54,044 bases of DNA from Rhodocollybia butyracea (taxonomy: Eukaryota > Basidiomycota > Agaricomycetes > Agaricales > Omphalotaceae). The position numbers and the translations under genes were made by a program. The stretch lies in assembly GCA_015501585.1 (NCBI GenBank), contig JADNRY010000404.1, positions 1-54,044 of the forward strand, in the 5' to 3' direction. Below, in pieces: positions 11,618-22,432 of this stretch (position 1 is its first letter; the number at the start of each line of letters is the position of its first letter). The notes below the pieces were generated by a model. The model had not been told where the DNA came from. It worked only from the letters and a program-made list of their open reading frames with translations, and made no database searches.

Positions 11618-11907
11618 TTACGCATCTCTAGTAGCTTTTAATGCATCCTCAAGCACTTTACACTTCAGCAGAAGTTGATTCTTGTAGAAATTGTGGGCCA
11701 TTTGGCACAAACAAGGATACTCAGATTTCCATGCATACCAGATCCGTGTGAGATGCCGGACGGAAACCGCATGGGGCACATCAAAGTGCTCCAGTTTGTT
11801 GCAATTCGTTGCTCTCATGCTCCATCGGCGGCTTGCTTTCACAGATTGGCAGCTGGGATCTGTTGGCATCTTGTTACAGTTTGATTGCCATTGGTGGGTG
11901 CTAAGTA
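11618..11907 (-). pseudogene. Possible hAT transposase C-terminal remnant
   Basis: A minus-strand frame of about 83 codons (11869-11618) includes WYAWKSEYPCLCQMAHNFYKN. That resembles the W..h...P.L..MA..fL pattern in the C-terminal dimerisation region of hAT transposases. It sits next to a TAGGG-type end, as expected for the 3' side of a hAT element. The block 11805-11907 is repeated almost exactly, inverted, at 18265-18367. The assignment rests on one short motif and no catalytic residues are present, so it could be an unrelated fragment. Confidence 0.35.
11805..11907 (-). repeat. 103-bp inverted repeat, left member
   Basis: The reverse complement matches 18265-18367 over 103 bp with one mismatch noticed, and similarity stops abruptly on both sides. 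The pair brackets about 6.4 kb that includes the Crypton-like gene and a Cyc8 fragment. Confidence 0.85.
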
Positions 11908-12186
11908 CCCTTTTCTACCTTGATTTACGTTCTACTAGTAAATCGTTGTGAATCAAGGGACTAGGAGAATCGGGGATTTGTTTTGGGAGCACCGCTTATC
12001 GAGGGATCTTGGCCCACATCGCCGAAAATACGTTACCGTATGCCCTTTAGGGCTACCCTGACATCCTCTCCGCGCTCAGATTACATTTGATTAACTAGAA
12101 CTATAGGACTACTAGCACAGCTAGGAAAGTAAGAGTGGTTAGAGCAACTCCCTCAACACACGGGTTTCTCGGCTCAGTCTCAACGC

Positions 12187-12990
12187 ATGATTTGCGGCTA
12201 TTTCCTTGCGTTTTCACCAAAACCAAAGGCAATTGCCGTGAATGCACGTGATTGGTTTGGCGCCTATTCCACTCACTACATCCTCTTGTCGTCCAAAGAG
12301 GCCAACAATTGTGTTATTTGTTCTTTGAGCCGCAACCGCCCTTGCCCTATCAAGTTTGAGCCCTCAAAGCTTTGGTCCATGCACATGTCTATCTTCCTCA
12401 AAGAGGATCCCGAGCTTTGGTATGGTATTTCACTAAGGTATGTTCTTTCAGGCTCTTTTCATACTCTTATCTGACGGTTTCTCTTTATTCTCAATAATCC
12501 AGACTTAGATCTTTACAATGCACATGAATTCTTCAATCTCTGCTGGCTCGGTATCATCTCCAAACAACTGGAAAAGTATCAAGGCTCACTACCACTTGGC
12601 TGCTTTGATCACATCCTTCACAATCCTCACAGCTTGCTCGAACATGCCGACTTTCTTTTCCAACAGCACGTTCAAACCAAAGATGCTTTTTGTGCAACAA
12701 TTCTCCAGTAGCTTGGTTGGCTTTATTGGGAATGGTGCGTGGCGTGATTCTTGTCTATGTGCTGTTACCTTATCTTTGCAACCAGGCTACGCCTTCGGGT
12801 TGAAATTGTGCCTACCGCTCACGAAAGGCTGCATGTCACCAAGATGGTTCTCTTGCTATCCAGTACATGGAAAGCTTCGACGCTGCTAAGACCACTCATC
12901 CTTTTTTCTGGTATCATGCTTGTCCAGACCCGTTCAAGATGCTCAGAGCTGGTATCTTTCAGGTGGGGCTTACACGGCCAGTGAAAGCTC
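12187..12990 (+). pseudogene. Decayed spliced protein gene, conserved type, function unknown
   Basis: An ATG at 12187 opens a stretch ending near 12437 (…KEDPELWYGISL), followed by a typical short intron (GTATGT…CAG at 12438-12502). Later exons can be read in pieces: an acidic, aromatic segment with AHEFFNLCWLGIISKQLEKY near 12517; a stretch with LRLRVEIVPTAHERLHVTKM near 12787; and FFWYHACPDPFKMLRAGIFQ near 12904. The pieces are in different frames without adequate splice signals, so the copy is broken. The style resembles lineage-specific basidiomycete proteins of unknown function. No domain was recognised. Confidence 0.4.
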
Positions 12991-13031
12991 ACTAAGTTTA
13001 TCAACAGGCTGTTCATAGCAATTGCTGGAGT

Positions 13032-13169
13032 GTGGCCTTCTGGTGTTCTATTGGAGTACTCTATTTCCAAATTAACCAGTTCCGTGGCACACTCGATACT
13101 TACTCCCAAGCCATTTGCATCAATCTGTACATCTCTGGAGTTTGGTTTGATCTGGGTACTGTAGAGGCT
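13032..13169 (+). pseudogene. Fragment of Cyc8/Ssn6 co-repressor TPR region
   Basis: About 46 codons read AFWCSIGVLYFQINQF, then a TLDTYSQAI segment and YISGVWFDLGTV. This closely follows the tetratricopeptide repeats of Cyc8/Ssn6, the Tup1-associated general co-repressor, where such a run (FWCSIGVLY-QINQY--AL-AYS-AI--NPYISEVWFDLG) is highly conserved. The match begins and ends abruptly. No other Cyc8 segment is present and key TPR residues are altered. It is best read as a captured or duplicated piece of a host gene rather than a functional copy. Confidence 0.7.
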
Positions 13170-13360
13170 CCAAGTGTTATCTCCCTCCTCGTCCTGCTAC
13201 CTGATCTTCTCCTGGCCCATTCTGTGGTGGTCTTCGCATACTACTTTAGCTTCAATAGACCACATGCAACAGATTATCCAGCCATGAAAATTCATTTATA
13301 GCTGCATGCTTGTATGTACTCTCACTGGGAATACTGTCGATAATTTTGGAGGCTGTGTAA

Positions 13361-13408
13361 GTTTGTTTGTGCCACCGCAATCTCGGTTTTGCGGTGGTAT
13401 AAACAAAG
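13361..13408. repeat. Hairpin: 20-bp inverted repeat with 8-base loop
   Basis: The arms GTTTGTTTGTGCCACCGCAA (13361-13380) and TTGCGGTGGTATAAACAAAG (13389-13408) are complementary at about 17 of 20 positions. No gene or terminator context explains it. Confidence 0.6.
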
Positions 13409-14183
13409 AGCACCAGCAGTCATATATACATAGATATACATTGACATAAAACTCTATGCTGTAGAAATGAATTGACTGTTTACCTCCCCGTTAACCCTGT
13501 GTGCGTGGCATTTTAGTATACCACTGCTTAATGAGAGAATTAAGAGCCTCCAGTGTTCCTCTGACGTTTGAAGTAGTAGAAAAAGTCCAGTAATACAAGT
13601 AGTTCCTATGTACTTTGCTTCAACGCGTACTTATTATATTCTAGTATGAAGTAAATCAAAAGCAGACATGAAATTTACATACACAATATCACAACACGCC
13701 TTATAAGCCTGTAAATCCTGTAAATCGAGCAGTAAATTCTGTAAATTGATGGCCAGTAAGTGCTTACCATATTTAGCAGCGGGGACTACAATCCCAGATA
13801 AGTCGCCTAATAGTAATAGTAATATTCTAACGCGCATGAGCTGTGGTCACATGCCCGTGTAATTTGTTTACCGTTCATTCCCCAACGCCCGTTCATTCCC
13901 TGACATTAACCTCTAACGTATGGCTATATCTTCAAAAAGATTCTGGAATTTTGAGTTACAAGAACGCAAAAATCAGCTGTCAGAACCACACCTATCGTGA
14001 AGTAGCGTTGTATTTATATCATCATAACGGACTGGAGAACTATTAGTTGTTTGTGCACAAATTTAATGGTGTATTGTAATTTAGTACTGTGTTGGATGAA
14101 GAGAAAGTGAACGGCGCTGAAACAGGTAGCCGGCTCTTCTGACATCTGCTAATTCCAATACGCTTCAGCCTTTTCAAACTACT
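13409..14183. other. No gene recognised
   Basis: AT-rich sequence with no exon chain. Short repeats of TAAATC-TGTAAAT type occur at about 13710-13750. The final part is the upstream region of the Crypton-like gene. Confidence 0.5.
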
Positions 14184-16455
14184 ATGCCGAAAGCAAAGAC
14201 ATCGAAGCCAAAGACAAAAAAAACACCAAAATCAACAGCGAAAAAGAACATACCAACTATTGACGAGCTGAACCACGCTGGTGCACAAACTCGTGAGGAT
14301 CATGGTCGGTCAGCCAGAACCAAGAAGAACTATGATGGCTACCTGGAACGAGGAGATAAAATTCTTTCCAGGATTGTCCAGGCCTGTGAAGCAGCAGAAA
14401 AGGAAGGAAAGGAGTTTTCCGATGGCATTGTGTCTTCCGAATTGGCCAAAGCTTTTGACAATCCACCAAATAAGTGGTCATCAAAGGCCCTCGAGGTGAT
14501 TTTGATCCAGAAGTGCATCCATGAAGGGTGCGGAAAGAGCACACTGGACGGAATGCATGCAGCGTATGCGAAATGCTGGGATGAAATGTATGTCTATAAA
14601 CAAGGTTCACATAAGTTATTGCCTCACAGACAGAACCAGGGACGGTGAAAAATATGCAGGCGAGACTTTCCGTTGTGACAAGAATACAGGCATAGTGGCT
14701 GGAAATACGGCGTGCTCTCACCTTATAAACACCTTCCGACAAGTCATCAAGACAAGGGAAGCAGCAAAAGGAGTTGAAGCTACGAGAAATCATGCCGAAG
14801 CAATGAGAGTTGAGGATATTGAAGCAATGATGAGTTGGTCAGAGGACACATGCCCAAAATCTGCTGTCGACTTGGTTCTCGCTGGCTCTGACCAGAATGC
14901 TGGACATGTAATGCTTGCGATAAAGCATACCTTTCTCCGAGGGTTCTTAAGTTTGGGTTTTACGCTATGGACAAGGTACGTTTATTGTTGCGATAGGAAC
15001 ATCTGAAATTCAAGAATATGTGTGTAGAAACAATGAGCTTTGCAAGTTGCAGCATGGAGATCTTACCTGGAATTGTCGCGGTCTTGTGCCGGACTTCATG
15101 GAGGATTTCAAGGTTCACCTTGAGAACAGAAAATGATGGCAAAAGAAGGCAGGTTATGATGTGCATCCTACAGGTAGGTTGTCTCACTGCAACTTTTGAC
15201 GACTTACTCTGATGTTTCTTTCATAGACAATATCTATGACATCTATCCTCAACCAGTTCATGCGATGGACATGCACTACCATCTACATGTCTGGATGGAT
15301 GTCTACTATCATGTTCTTGGGCAAGACTTTGAGCGTGATGACTTTGTTTTTCCACATTTTTCCATGAATGGGACAATCCAACCAAAACGAGAGATTCAGA
15401 GCCATGATACAATCCAGTCACTTATCCAAGAGGCTGCAGCGGCAGCAGGGTTGACTAAGATTTTTACCACCCATTCCTTACGGCGAGGTGGGGCCCAGTA
15501 CCGTTTTATGTGGGCAGAAGGGAAACAGCAATGGTCACTCACCATTGTCCGCTGGTGGGGGGTGGGCTGAAGATGAACGAGTCAGTGATTTTTAAACTAG
15601 ATGAGCCTTTATTTGATCAGTGCGTGGCATTTGTAGGTTGATACGTTGATGAAATATTTGATGGATTCCTTGCAAAGCTATGAGACGGGGCATGGAAATG
15701 CCCTCTGTCCTTCAAGATTTGAGCCTGCTAAAAGTTTCATGAGTGATCACTCACTAGACCAGCCTGTAACGGTGAATGATTTCCGTCGTTTCTCAGATGC
15801 AATGATGGGTGCGAACCAACGGGTTATCGATATGCTGCATGCGGCACCAGAACTGTCTTTAGCGCATATGCGCCAGATGTCCTTGGCAGGCACAGAAGCA
15901 CAAGGAAACGCTCTGCAATCCTCTCACATCTTCAGCGCTGATCAGTCGATGGGACATATCCCAGTGGAGAAGCATGGCTGCCAAAAACCAGCCAAGGAAA
16001 GGAATGCACCTATTCCTGGCGTTGTTGTTCCCGATATCTCAAAGCATGGTGAAGATTTATTTCTTGCTGTAGTAAAGCAATGGGAAGAAGGAGATCCTTC
16101 ACAAGGGTTGGTTACACCGTTGAAAGACTGGCCGGTTGAATGGTATACAGGGAATATGCGCCTTGTCACTGGAACAAAGCGTTCCAACCGCAAGCTGGTT
16201 GCAGAAGAGTACGAGCGGTGAGTAACTGAAGCTGTGTGATTTTTTTAGGAACAAAGATCTTACCCTGGTCTCTTGGATAGGCTAGGACAATCCAACGATG
16301 CATTCAAGGCAGCATACCCCGGGATCTACAATAACCTGACTAAGCTCTATGCTGCAATCCGAGCAAGAAACCCAGGACGTTCCCGCAAGAGCAAGAACGG
16401 GTCACGAGAAGAGCGCGAGCGTGAAAGACAAGCACACTGCCGGCAACGTAGTTAA
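14184..16455 (+). pseudogene. Crypton-like tyrosine recombinase with GCR1_C-like tail
   Basis: ATG at 14184 begins a lysine-rich leader followed by a SAM-like N-terminal recombinase domain. Short introns are visible at about 14590-14637, 14973-15015, 15176-15226, 15582-15637 and 16219-16249. The catalytic region includes HSLRRGGAQYRFM (His-x-x-Arg box, about 15473) and VRWWGGWAEDE, with the candidate nucleophile Tyr in the TLMKYLMDSL segment (about 15646). The tail contains PLKDWPVEWY and an arginine/lysine-rich end, resembling the GCR1_C DNA-binding domain that accompanies the recombinase in fungal Cryptons. Cryptons move by recombinase-mediated cut and paste and lack terminal inverted repeats; none was found here. 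Two lesions are visible: an in-frame TGA at 15134-15136 and an extra G in the run at 15557-15562. Residual function is unlikely. Confidence 0.75.
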
Positions 16456-16598
16456 ACGCTCGGCAAATCCGGCTCATGATCACCCGGCTAGCTTCAATAG
16501 CGATCCCGATCCGATCAATCTTTATTCAAAACGGTGACGCCAAGCTGACACCACTACGCCAGAGTAAGCAAGTTAGTACTGTAAATTATCAGACATAA

Positions 16599-16774
16599 TT
16601 TTATGGGCTGTATGGTACCCGTATACGGCCATAAATATATGGTCAGCATATGGTATACTGCAGTACCGTAACCGTAACCGTAAATTAACTTTGAAATCCT
16701 CATACGGTACGGTTACGGGTACCCGTATAGCCGTAACTGTAAACCGTATTATACGGTTACGGTGCGGATCCCTA
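16599..16774 (-). repeat. ACCGTAACC-rich element end, copy B (inverted)
   Basis: This is the reverse complement of 18088-18264 over its whole length with few changes. It ends in GGATCCCTA and is built of ACCGTAACCG, TACGGTT and GGTACCCGTA blocks, giving strong internal self-complementarity. It lies just past the Crypton-like gene. Confidence 0.8.
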
Positions 16775-16977
16775 TAACTAGCCTGGCTAGCCGTCTTATA
16801 GTTCACGAAGAAACTTGTTCGTGAACAAAGCCTGATATCAAGGGCGTGGGAGACCCTCAACCTTGGAAATCTCCGACACTTTGCCAAGCTAATTATGTAG
16901 GTTAGATATGATAAGGTATGATAGATATGCGATAAATGTTGCGAAAAATAGAAATTTAGTGCGAGAAACGAGGGCAA

Positions 16978-17352
16978 ATGGGTTTTCGAACCTTCTCCAG
17001 ATTCTCCAGCATCGAGAGTCCAGAAGGGCTAGCAGGGCCAGCTGAATCGTGCAGACTGAATTCAACAAACGGGCCGCGCTCAGTAGCCTTTCACGTGCTT
17101 AACTCAAAGTTCTCACAGGCCGGAATGCACACGGCAACGTGTCGGAGTTTCAAATTCTCAAGATTGACGGTCTACCGCTCCCTTTCACCGGGTTACATGA
17201 TGTCTGGCAATGACACCAGCCCCTTCTGCTGGCCCCTGGGATACCCAGCCCTCGACCGGGGTTACAGGTTTCATGACATCTTATCCTCTTTCCTACCCAG
17301 TTTAACTCTAATACTCTATTCCTTATGGCCTACACAAGTCCCAGAACAATGA
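16978..17352 (+). other. Unrecognised open stretch (124 codons)
   Basis: It opens with ATG and is serine- and arginine-rich, with a hydrophobic end (SLTLILYSLW). No domain, intron or conserved pattern was recognised, and the antisense strand is equally uninformative. It may be chance or a degraded gene fragment. Confidence 0.2.
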
Positions 17353-17773
17353 AGTCTCACAGTGTGTGCAACTGTGGGGGTACTGCAGACTTTCATGCCT
17401 CAAGAGTTGGACAACTCTCATGTTTCCATTTGAGAAGATCTGTTCTGGATTCCATATGCTGGAGCTGAGGGACAACCAAAGCACTTCCACTGCCAACATT
17501 TGGGGATTGCAGTGACTTAAGTCCAAGTATACTCAGCAAACACAGCGAGTATCCGGGTCAAATCCGGGTGCACTCTAAGAGTCATGTACAATAAATACAA
17601 TAAAGACTAACTATTCTTTTGATTGCTACAGTACAATAATAGTTTTTCATGTTATAGTACTTGAGTAATACTGGCAGTTTTGATTGTAGACAGCTCACAG
17701 CGATGCGGGAGCGCTTGAATTAGCGCCCTCAGTGCCGTACCATATCACTCATGTGTACTGCCTATGGTTCAAG

Positions 17774-17858
17774 TTTCTTTAGTGTAGTGGTTATAGCACC
17801 TATGTACACAGCATAATAGGTTTGTTTCTGAGGTCCATGGTTCAATTCCAGCCAAAGG
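17774..17858 (+). ncRNA. tRNA-like sequence with A and B boxes (pseudo-tRNA or SINE head)
   Basis: A good internal A box (TAGTGTAGTGG, about 17781-17791) and a near-perfect B box (GGTTCAATTCC, 17839-17849) are spaced as in a tRNA. The acceptor and T stems pair poorly, so a working tRNA is unlikely. An A/T-rich stretch follows (17876-17895), as in tRNA-derived SINEs. No second copy was found in the window. Confidence 0.45.
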
Positions 17859-18087
17859 TAAGTGCCGAAAATCAGTTTTAAAAATTATTTAATACCAGGT
17901 GAGTTTTAAATGGCCTTCAGTCACGAATACTCTTGTGGCACCTCTAGCCCAAATCCCTGTACCCGCACCCGGGTGCAGACTCGAGTGTTGCACCTGCCAA
18001 GAGCGTGGGAACACTCGTCAATGGATACTCGAGTGCAGGTCAGCACCCGGGTATGGAAACACTCAGCACTCGTGCCCATGTCTAGTA
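17859..18087. repeat. ACTCG/ACCCG-rich short-repeat patch
   Basis: The block at about 17940-18075 repeats CACCCGGGT, ACTCGAGTG and AACACTC in direct and inverted order. It resembles the palindromic interior of the MITE at 22433-23130 but has no definable ends. Confidence 0.4.
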
Positions 18088-18264
18088 TAGGAATCCGCAC
18101 CGTAACCGTATAATACGGTTTACGGTTACGGCTATACGGGTACCCGTAACCGTACCGTATGAGGATTTCAAAGTTAATTTACGATTACGGTTACGGTACT
18201 GCCGTATACCATATGCTGACCATATATTTATGGCCGTATACGGGTACCATACAGCCCATAAAAA
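18088..18264 (+). repeat. ACCGTAACC-rich element end, copy C
   Basis: It starts TAGGAATCCGCACCGTAACC and ends CAGCCCATAAAA. It is the full-length inverted counterpart of 16599-16774 and a relative of 11490-11590. It is immediately followed by the right member of the 103-bp repeat. Confidence 0.8.
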
Positions 18265-18367
18265 TACTTAGCACCCACCAATGGCAATCAAACTGTAACA
18301 AGATGCCAACAGATCCCAGCTGCCAATCCGTGAAAGCAAGCCGCCGATGGAGCATGAGAGCAACGAA
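18265..18367 (+). repeat. 103-bp inverted repeat, right member
   Basis: Inverted copy of 11805-11907 with one mismatch noticed. It abuts copy C of the ACCGTAACC family here, whereas at the left site the order relative to copy A is reversed. This suggests both derive from opposite ends or a rearranged copy of one element. Confidence 0.85.
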
Positions 18368-18741
18368 TCTAAATATGTCAGCAATGAGTTAGCGTGTTGG
18401 AGCTCGAGAAGATTCTTAAATTACTCTGATTGTTTTCAGTCCATTTATACCTGTCTATTCAATAAAATTCAAGATAGGCATCCAAAAAAAGCTTTGGAAA
18501 CCTTGTTGTGCCGAACAATTCAATCATCATTGTTATGACCCACACCTTTGCCAACGAATAAAGATGCAGCGGATCTCGAGGCTGACCGTTGCTTGTATAC
18601 TCATTTCCTGGGTAGTTGATAATTATGACTTCGGATTTCCCAAAAATAAGCAACACATTCAATATATAGCATCGGAGTTATGCCGATCTCGTAACTCCGA
18701 TGCTCTCGCAATGCACTCCGGCTCAACCGATAGTTGTGTGG

Positions 18742-19025
18742 AGCGGTGTGGAGCGGTGGGATGTGGGGCTCTGCCATACCCCCTATTCCTGGAGCGCATA
18801 CAGTGCAATACTCCAAAGAAACTGAACATTATTTTAATTCTATGAAGCAATAAATCTGCACTGGAGCCCTCGGGGTAATCTTGAGCGGTGTGGAGCGGTG
18901 GGATGTGGGGCTCTGCCATACCCCCTATTCCTGGAGCGCATACAGTGCGATACTCCAAAGAAATTGAACACTATTTTAATACTATGAAGCAATAAAGCTA
19001 CACTGTATCCCTCAGGGTAATCTTA
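18742..19025. repeat. Tandem duplication, two 142-bp units
   Basis: Unit 1 starts at 18742 and unit 2 at 18884, both with AGCGGTGTGGAGCGGTGGGA. They run through GCAATAAA to GGGTAATCTT with scattered substitutions. No protein is implied. Confidence 0.85.
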
Positions 19026-19440
19026 TAACATATACAAATAAACAAAATCAAGCGGTCAACATTTATGCAAAATGCTGTGATCAAGATTTAAAAAAGCAGA
19101 AAAAATGTACGTCAAAACTGCACTCAAAGGTATAAACGGTGTAGATGTATAATCGGATGAGTATTGGATGCATAAAGCTGTATTTCCATTATGCCCTTGG
19201 GGAGGTATAATACCTCCCGGAATTTGCATAGCGGCATAATTGTGGGTGATCAGTATGTAACCATGCCAATTATACCGAATCACGATCGTGTAGACTGGCA
19301 AGAATCAGTTGCACCTTTCGCTATGAGCAAATAAACGCATCAAATGAATTATGTACCTTGTGTCACGCTGGGCTTGGGGGTTATATAACACATTGTGTTC
19401 ATCAAAAAACTTTCCAACCATTATTGCCGATCCTTCCCAA

Positions 19441-21490
19441 TGGCTTCCTCGTCCCTTGCACCAACTTGGGGCATATGGTTGATATCCGCTTTTCTAATGT
19501 CTATGTTGGTGAACCTGTTCCACTATTTATATACAGGGCTGATGTACAAGGATAGACTCTATGGCGCGGGCCTTTTACAAGTGTTCTTATATTTCAAATG
19601 GTGCGTGTTGTTCAAGTGGAATAGCAGAGGCTGACTATAGTTTAGGTACCCTAATGATTGGACAGGAATCAAATTGAGTGTGAGTGACATAGCTCACAGC
19701 ACGGGTTTGCCCACTCTGACTTAAATCTGTAGGTTGTAGCTATTACGTCAGTCCCCTCAAAATATATTGTTGAACTCATTTCTAATGGCTTTGCACCAAG
19801 CATCTTGGAAAGCCTTGAGATCTCAATCTTCTATTATGGTACTTATCTTCATCTCATTGGGGGGCTTGAGGATCCCACCAGTCTATTGTCTGTCTTCTGG
19901 TGAGCTTCTTGTCTGCTAAGAAAATGTATCTTTCGTCACTCTTGTTCAGGCCGGATTCAATCCACCTGCTCTTCATGGTAAGTTGATGAGGAAGTAAGCT
20001 CAACATTATGTGTAATAACTGTCTTCCTTCACAGTACTTGTCTTCTGTTACGGCACAATTGTACTTTTCCTTAAGTTCCTCAGTAGAATCCGTGACTACA
20101 CTGATTTATTTTCAGATATTTTACATACTGTATCTTCAAGTGTGAGTGAAACTCTTTCTTATCCTTAAAAAAGCCACTGAGAACCTCCTCTACATAGTTA
20201 CTGCCTTGACAGTATCCTCAAAAACAGCTAGACTTGGGGTGCCATTCATGATTGTATGTTTATTCAAATTTGATCAACAGTTTTTCAGTGTTAAGAGAAA
20301 ATATTTCTCCAGCTCCTTCTTATCTTACTTGAGCTTGGTATGTGATATAACCAGGCAAAAAATTCTTGATAATTATTATCTCATATATTTCGCAGGTGCT
20401 GGAATAGGTTTGAAGTGTCTAATACTGTGGTTGGATATACCCTGATTAGATGAGCATACTTTATGACTTAGCCCAGGTTATTGAAACGTGAGTACTAAGA
20501 GTAGTGGTATCGCATATATTGTGAACCAATTTCTCCAGGCTCTCATTCTCAAGCTTTGTGCAACTAAGTTCGGTCAAGGTCAGGTGGCCCTTGGCACTTG
20601 CGTTGTCTGCTCTCATTGATGTTATTAGACCAGGACCTCTCTGCAAAGTGCAACTGCTGTTGCCGTTGATGTGTTGATTACCCTGTCCCTTGTTATAATC
20701 CTTCGCAAAAACAAAGGTCAAATTGATCAGTATGTTTGCTTAATACCTATATTTAGTAACCAACGTTGATTAATTATTCACAGAACCAATTCAATGATTA
20801 GCATACTCATCATCTATGCAATTAACCGGGGGATTTTAACAGCAGCATGTGCCCTTTCTAACCTCATATTAGTAAGGGATAATTGTCTTTCAACTGGCAC
20901 CTCCTGGACTGAAATATTTATTGGTACAGTTTCTTGCTGTTCCAGGAACATTCTACTTTTTTATTGGGTTGAATGTCAGCAGTAAGCGTGAGTCACCAAT
21001 TGATAACTACGGAGATATCATTACTAAATTGAATCACAGTGTAAATTGGCATCGCCCTCCTATAATTACTTCCAATCTGATATTTCATTTCAGATACATG
21101 AATAGCATGCTCGCCACGTATGTCCTGTCTAAGCCTATTTGTGAATGCTCTTGATTTGATGCAACTAGACTCAACACCCGAAGTCATGTTCGCAAACAGA
21201 GTGAATCAGGCAGCGGGATTATTGATTGGGGGACAATTTTATCATCAAACCAAAGTGATACAGTAAGGCTTCCATCGATCAAGACTGTTATTGCCCCCAA
21301 TCACTTTAACCCTGATATCAATATCCATGTGGAGGCTCAAACTAGCTATGAAATGGATAATCTGGCATCAAAAAACTCCGTAAGCGTTGTTCCTGGTGTA
21401 CTAATGATTGAAGACAACGGTTTACTAACATGGACTATCATTTTTCTAGCTCAGTACCGGACAAAGTCCCAGAATTTCTCCACATAAGGG
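19441..21490 (+). pseudogene. DUF6534-type multi-pass membrane protein gene, decayed
   Basis: ATG at 19441 opens MASSSLAPTWGIWLISAFLM and a hydrophobic helix ending FLYFKW. A 45-bp intron (GTGCGTG…TTTAG) then joins in frame to YPNDWTGIK, a motif typical of the fungal DUF6534 family. Later pieces fit the same family: TYLHLIGGLEDPTSLLSVFW near 19834, IIYAINRGILTAACALSNLI near 20808, and AVPGTFYFFIGLNVSSK followed by YMNSMLAT near 20945-21117. A hydrophilic tail follows to about 21410. The exons are interleaved with short introns, but several joins are out of frame and stops intervene, so the gene is probably dead. Family members are predicted seven-helix membrane proteins of unknown function. 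Confidence 0.65.
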
Positions 21491-21936
21491 TAGCTGTTTA
21501 GCTTAGAAACTATAGTCCTTTATGTTGTTGGATTCTTGACACATACCCAACCAGGGGAATTTTTCTAGCTAGTAGTAGTGGTTCTGCTTTCCCTTCCTAT
21601 GTGATTACTGTTTCTGTTATATTCATATTCAATCCTTATCTTTTGAATCAACAAATGGAATTATTCTACCACAGGATTAGCTACAGTAAGCACCCCCTAA
21701 ATACTCATTCATCTGCAAAACCTGGGTTTTGATTTGGTTTTGATAAAAGCAGCCTGTGAAGTGTCTGTATGAATATATGGTCAATTCCATAGGCCAAATG
21801 GAAGTGTCAAGCAGCTATGAGCTGTGAGATGTGATACAAGAATGTAACCCTGCCAAGGGCCAGGCTACCTCCTGAATAATGTCCTTGTGTCACTAGGTGA
21901 GTGTTGGTTGACCTGCCGAAGGGGACCTGTGTTGCA

Positions 21937-22279
21937 TGTTGTAATATCAACGGAAACTATCCTATCAACTCATGTGGAGTCACGGCGAGTCATTATGACT
22001 CATATTCGGTTCATGGTATCTTATGCATTGGACATAAGTCATAGCTAGTTAAGTAGAGTCATGTTGAGTCATATCTAGTCATGTAAAGTCATGCGCAGCA
22101 ATGCACAGTCATTCCGCAGCATTCCGCAGCAAGCTTATTAAGTAGTTTCCCATGTACTAGTTTATCCCTATAAATATAGGCTCGAGGGACCCAGTTCAAA
22201 ATAATTAAGAACTACCCCCACAACTAGCGAGCACTTAAACTCCACCAATAATTCACTAAGTATTACTCAACCTTCAATA
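21937..22279 (+). repeat. Solo LTR of copia-2 (343 bp)
   Basis: It is flanked by a perfect 5-bp duplication TTGCA (21932-21936 and 22280-22284). It is the same length as the LTRs of copia-2, in opposite orientation, and differs from the left copia-2 LTR at about two positions. It contains a TATAAATA box (22169-22176), two TGASTCA sites (21996-22002 and 22065-22071) and many AGTCAT half-sites. It was formed by LTR-LTR recombination of an earlier full insertion. Confidence 0.95.
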
Positions 22280-22432
22280 TTGCAGCATATGCGTCAGTTG
22301 TCTCACTGAAGGGGAAGCCAGGAGGCACTGCTTAGCCAGGAGAGAGAACTAAAGGTGGACACGAGTCTGGTTCCCATTCATGTACTTGCAGGTAAGATAG
22401 GAATACTTGTAAGTATCTGACTTGGAACTCAG

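Noticed and set aside
17774..17858. Functional tRNA gene
   Set aside because: The A and B boxes are good, but the acceptor and T stems do not pair properly and no clear anticodon arm could be assigned.
11490..18264. ACCGTAACC repeats considered as interstitial telomere sequence
   Set aside because: The blocks are palindromic and not a regular tandem telomere unit, and their ends are constant between copies. A transposon-end family fits better.
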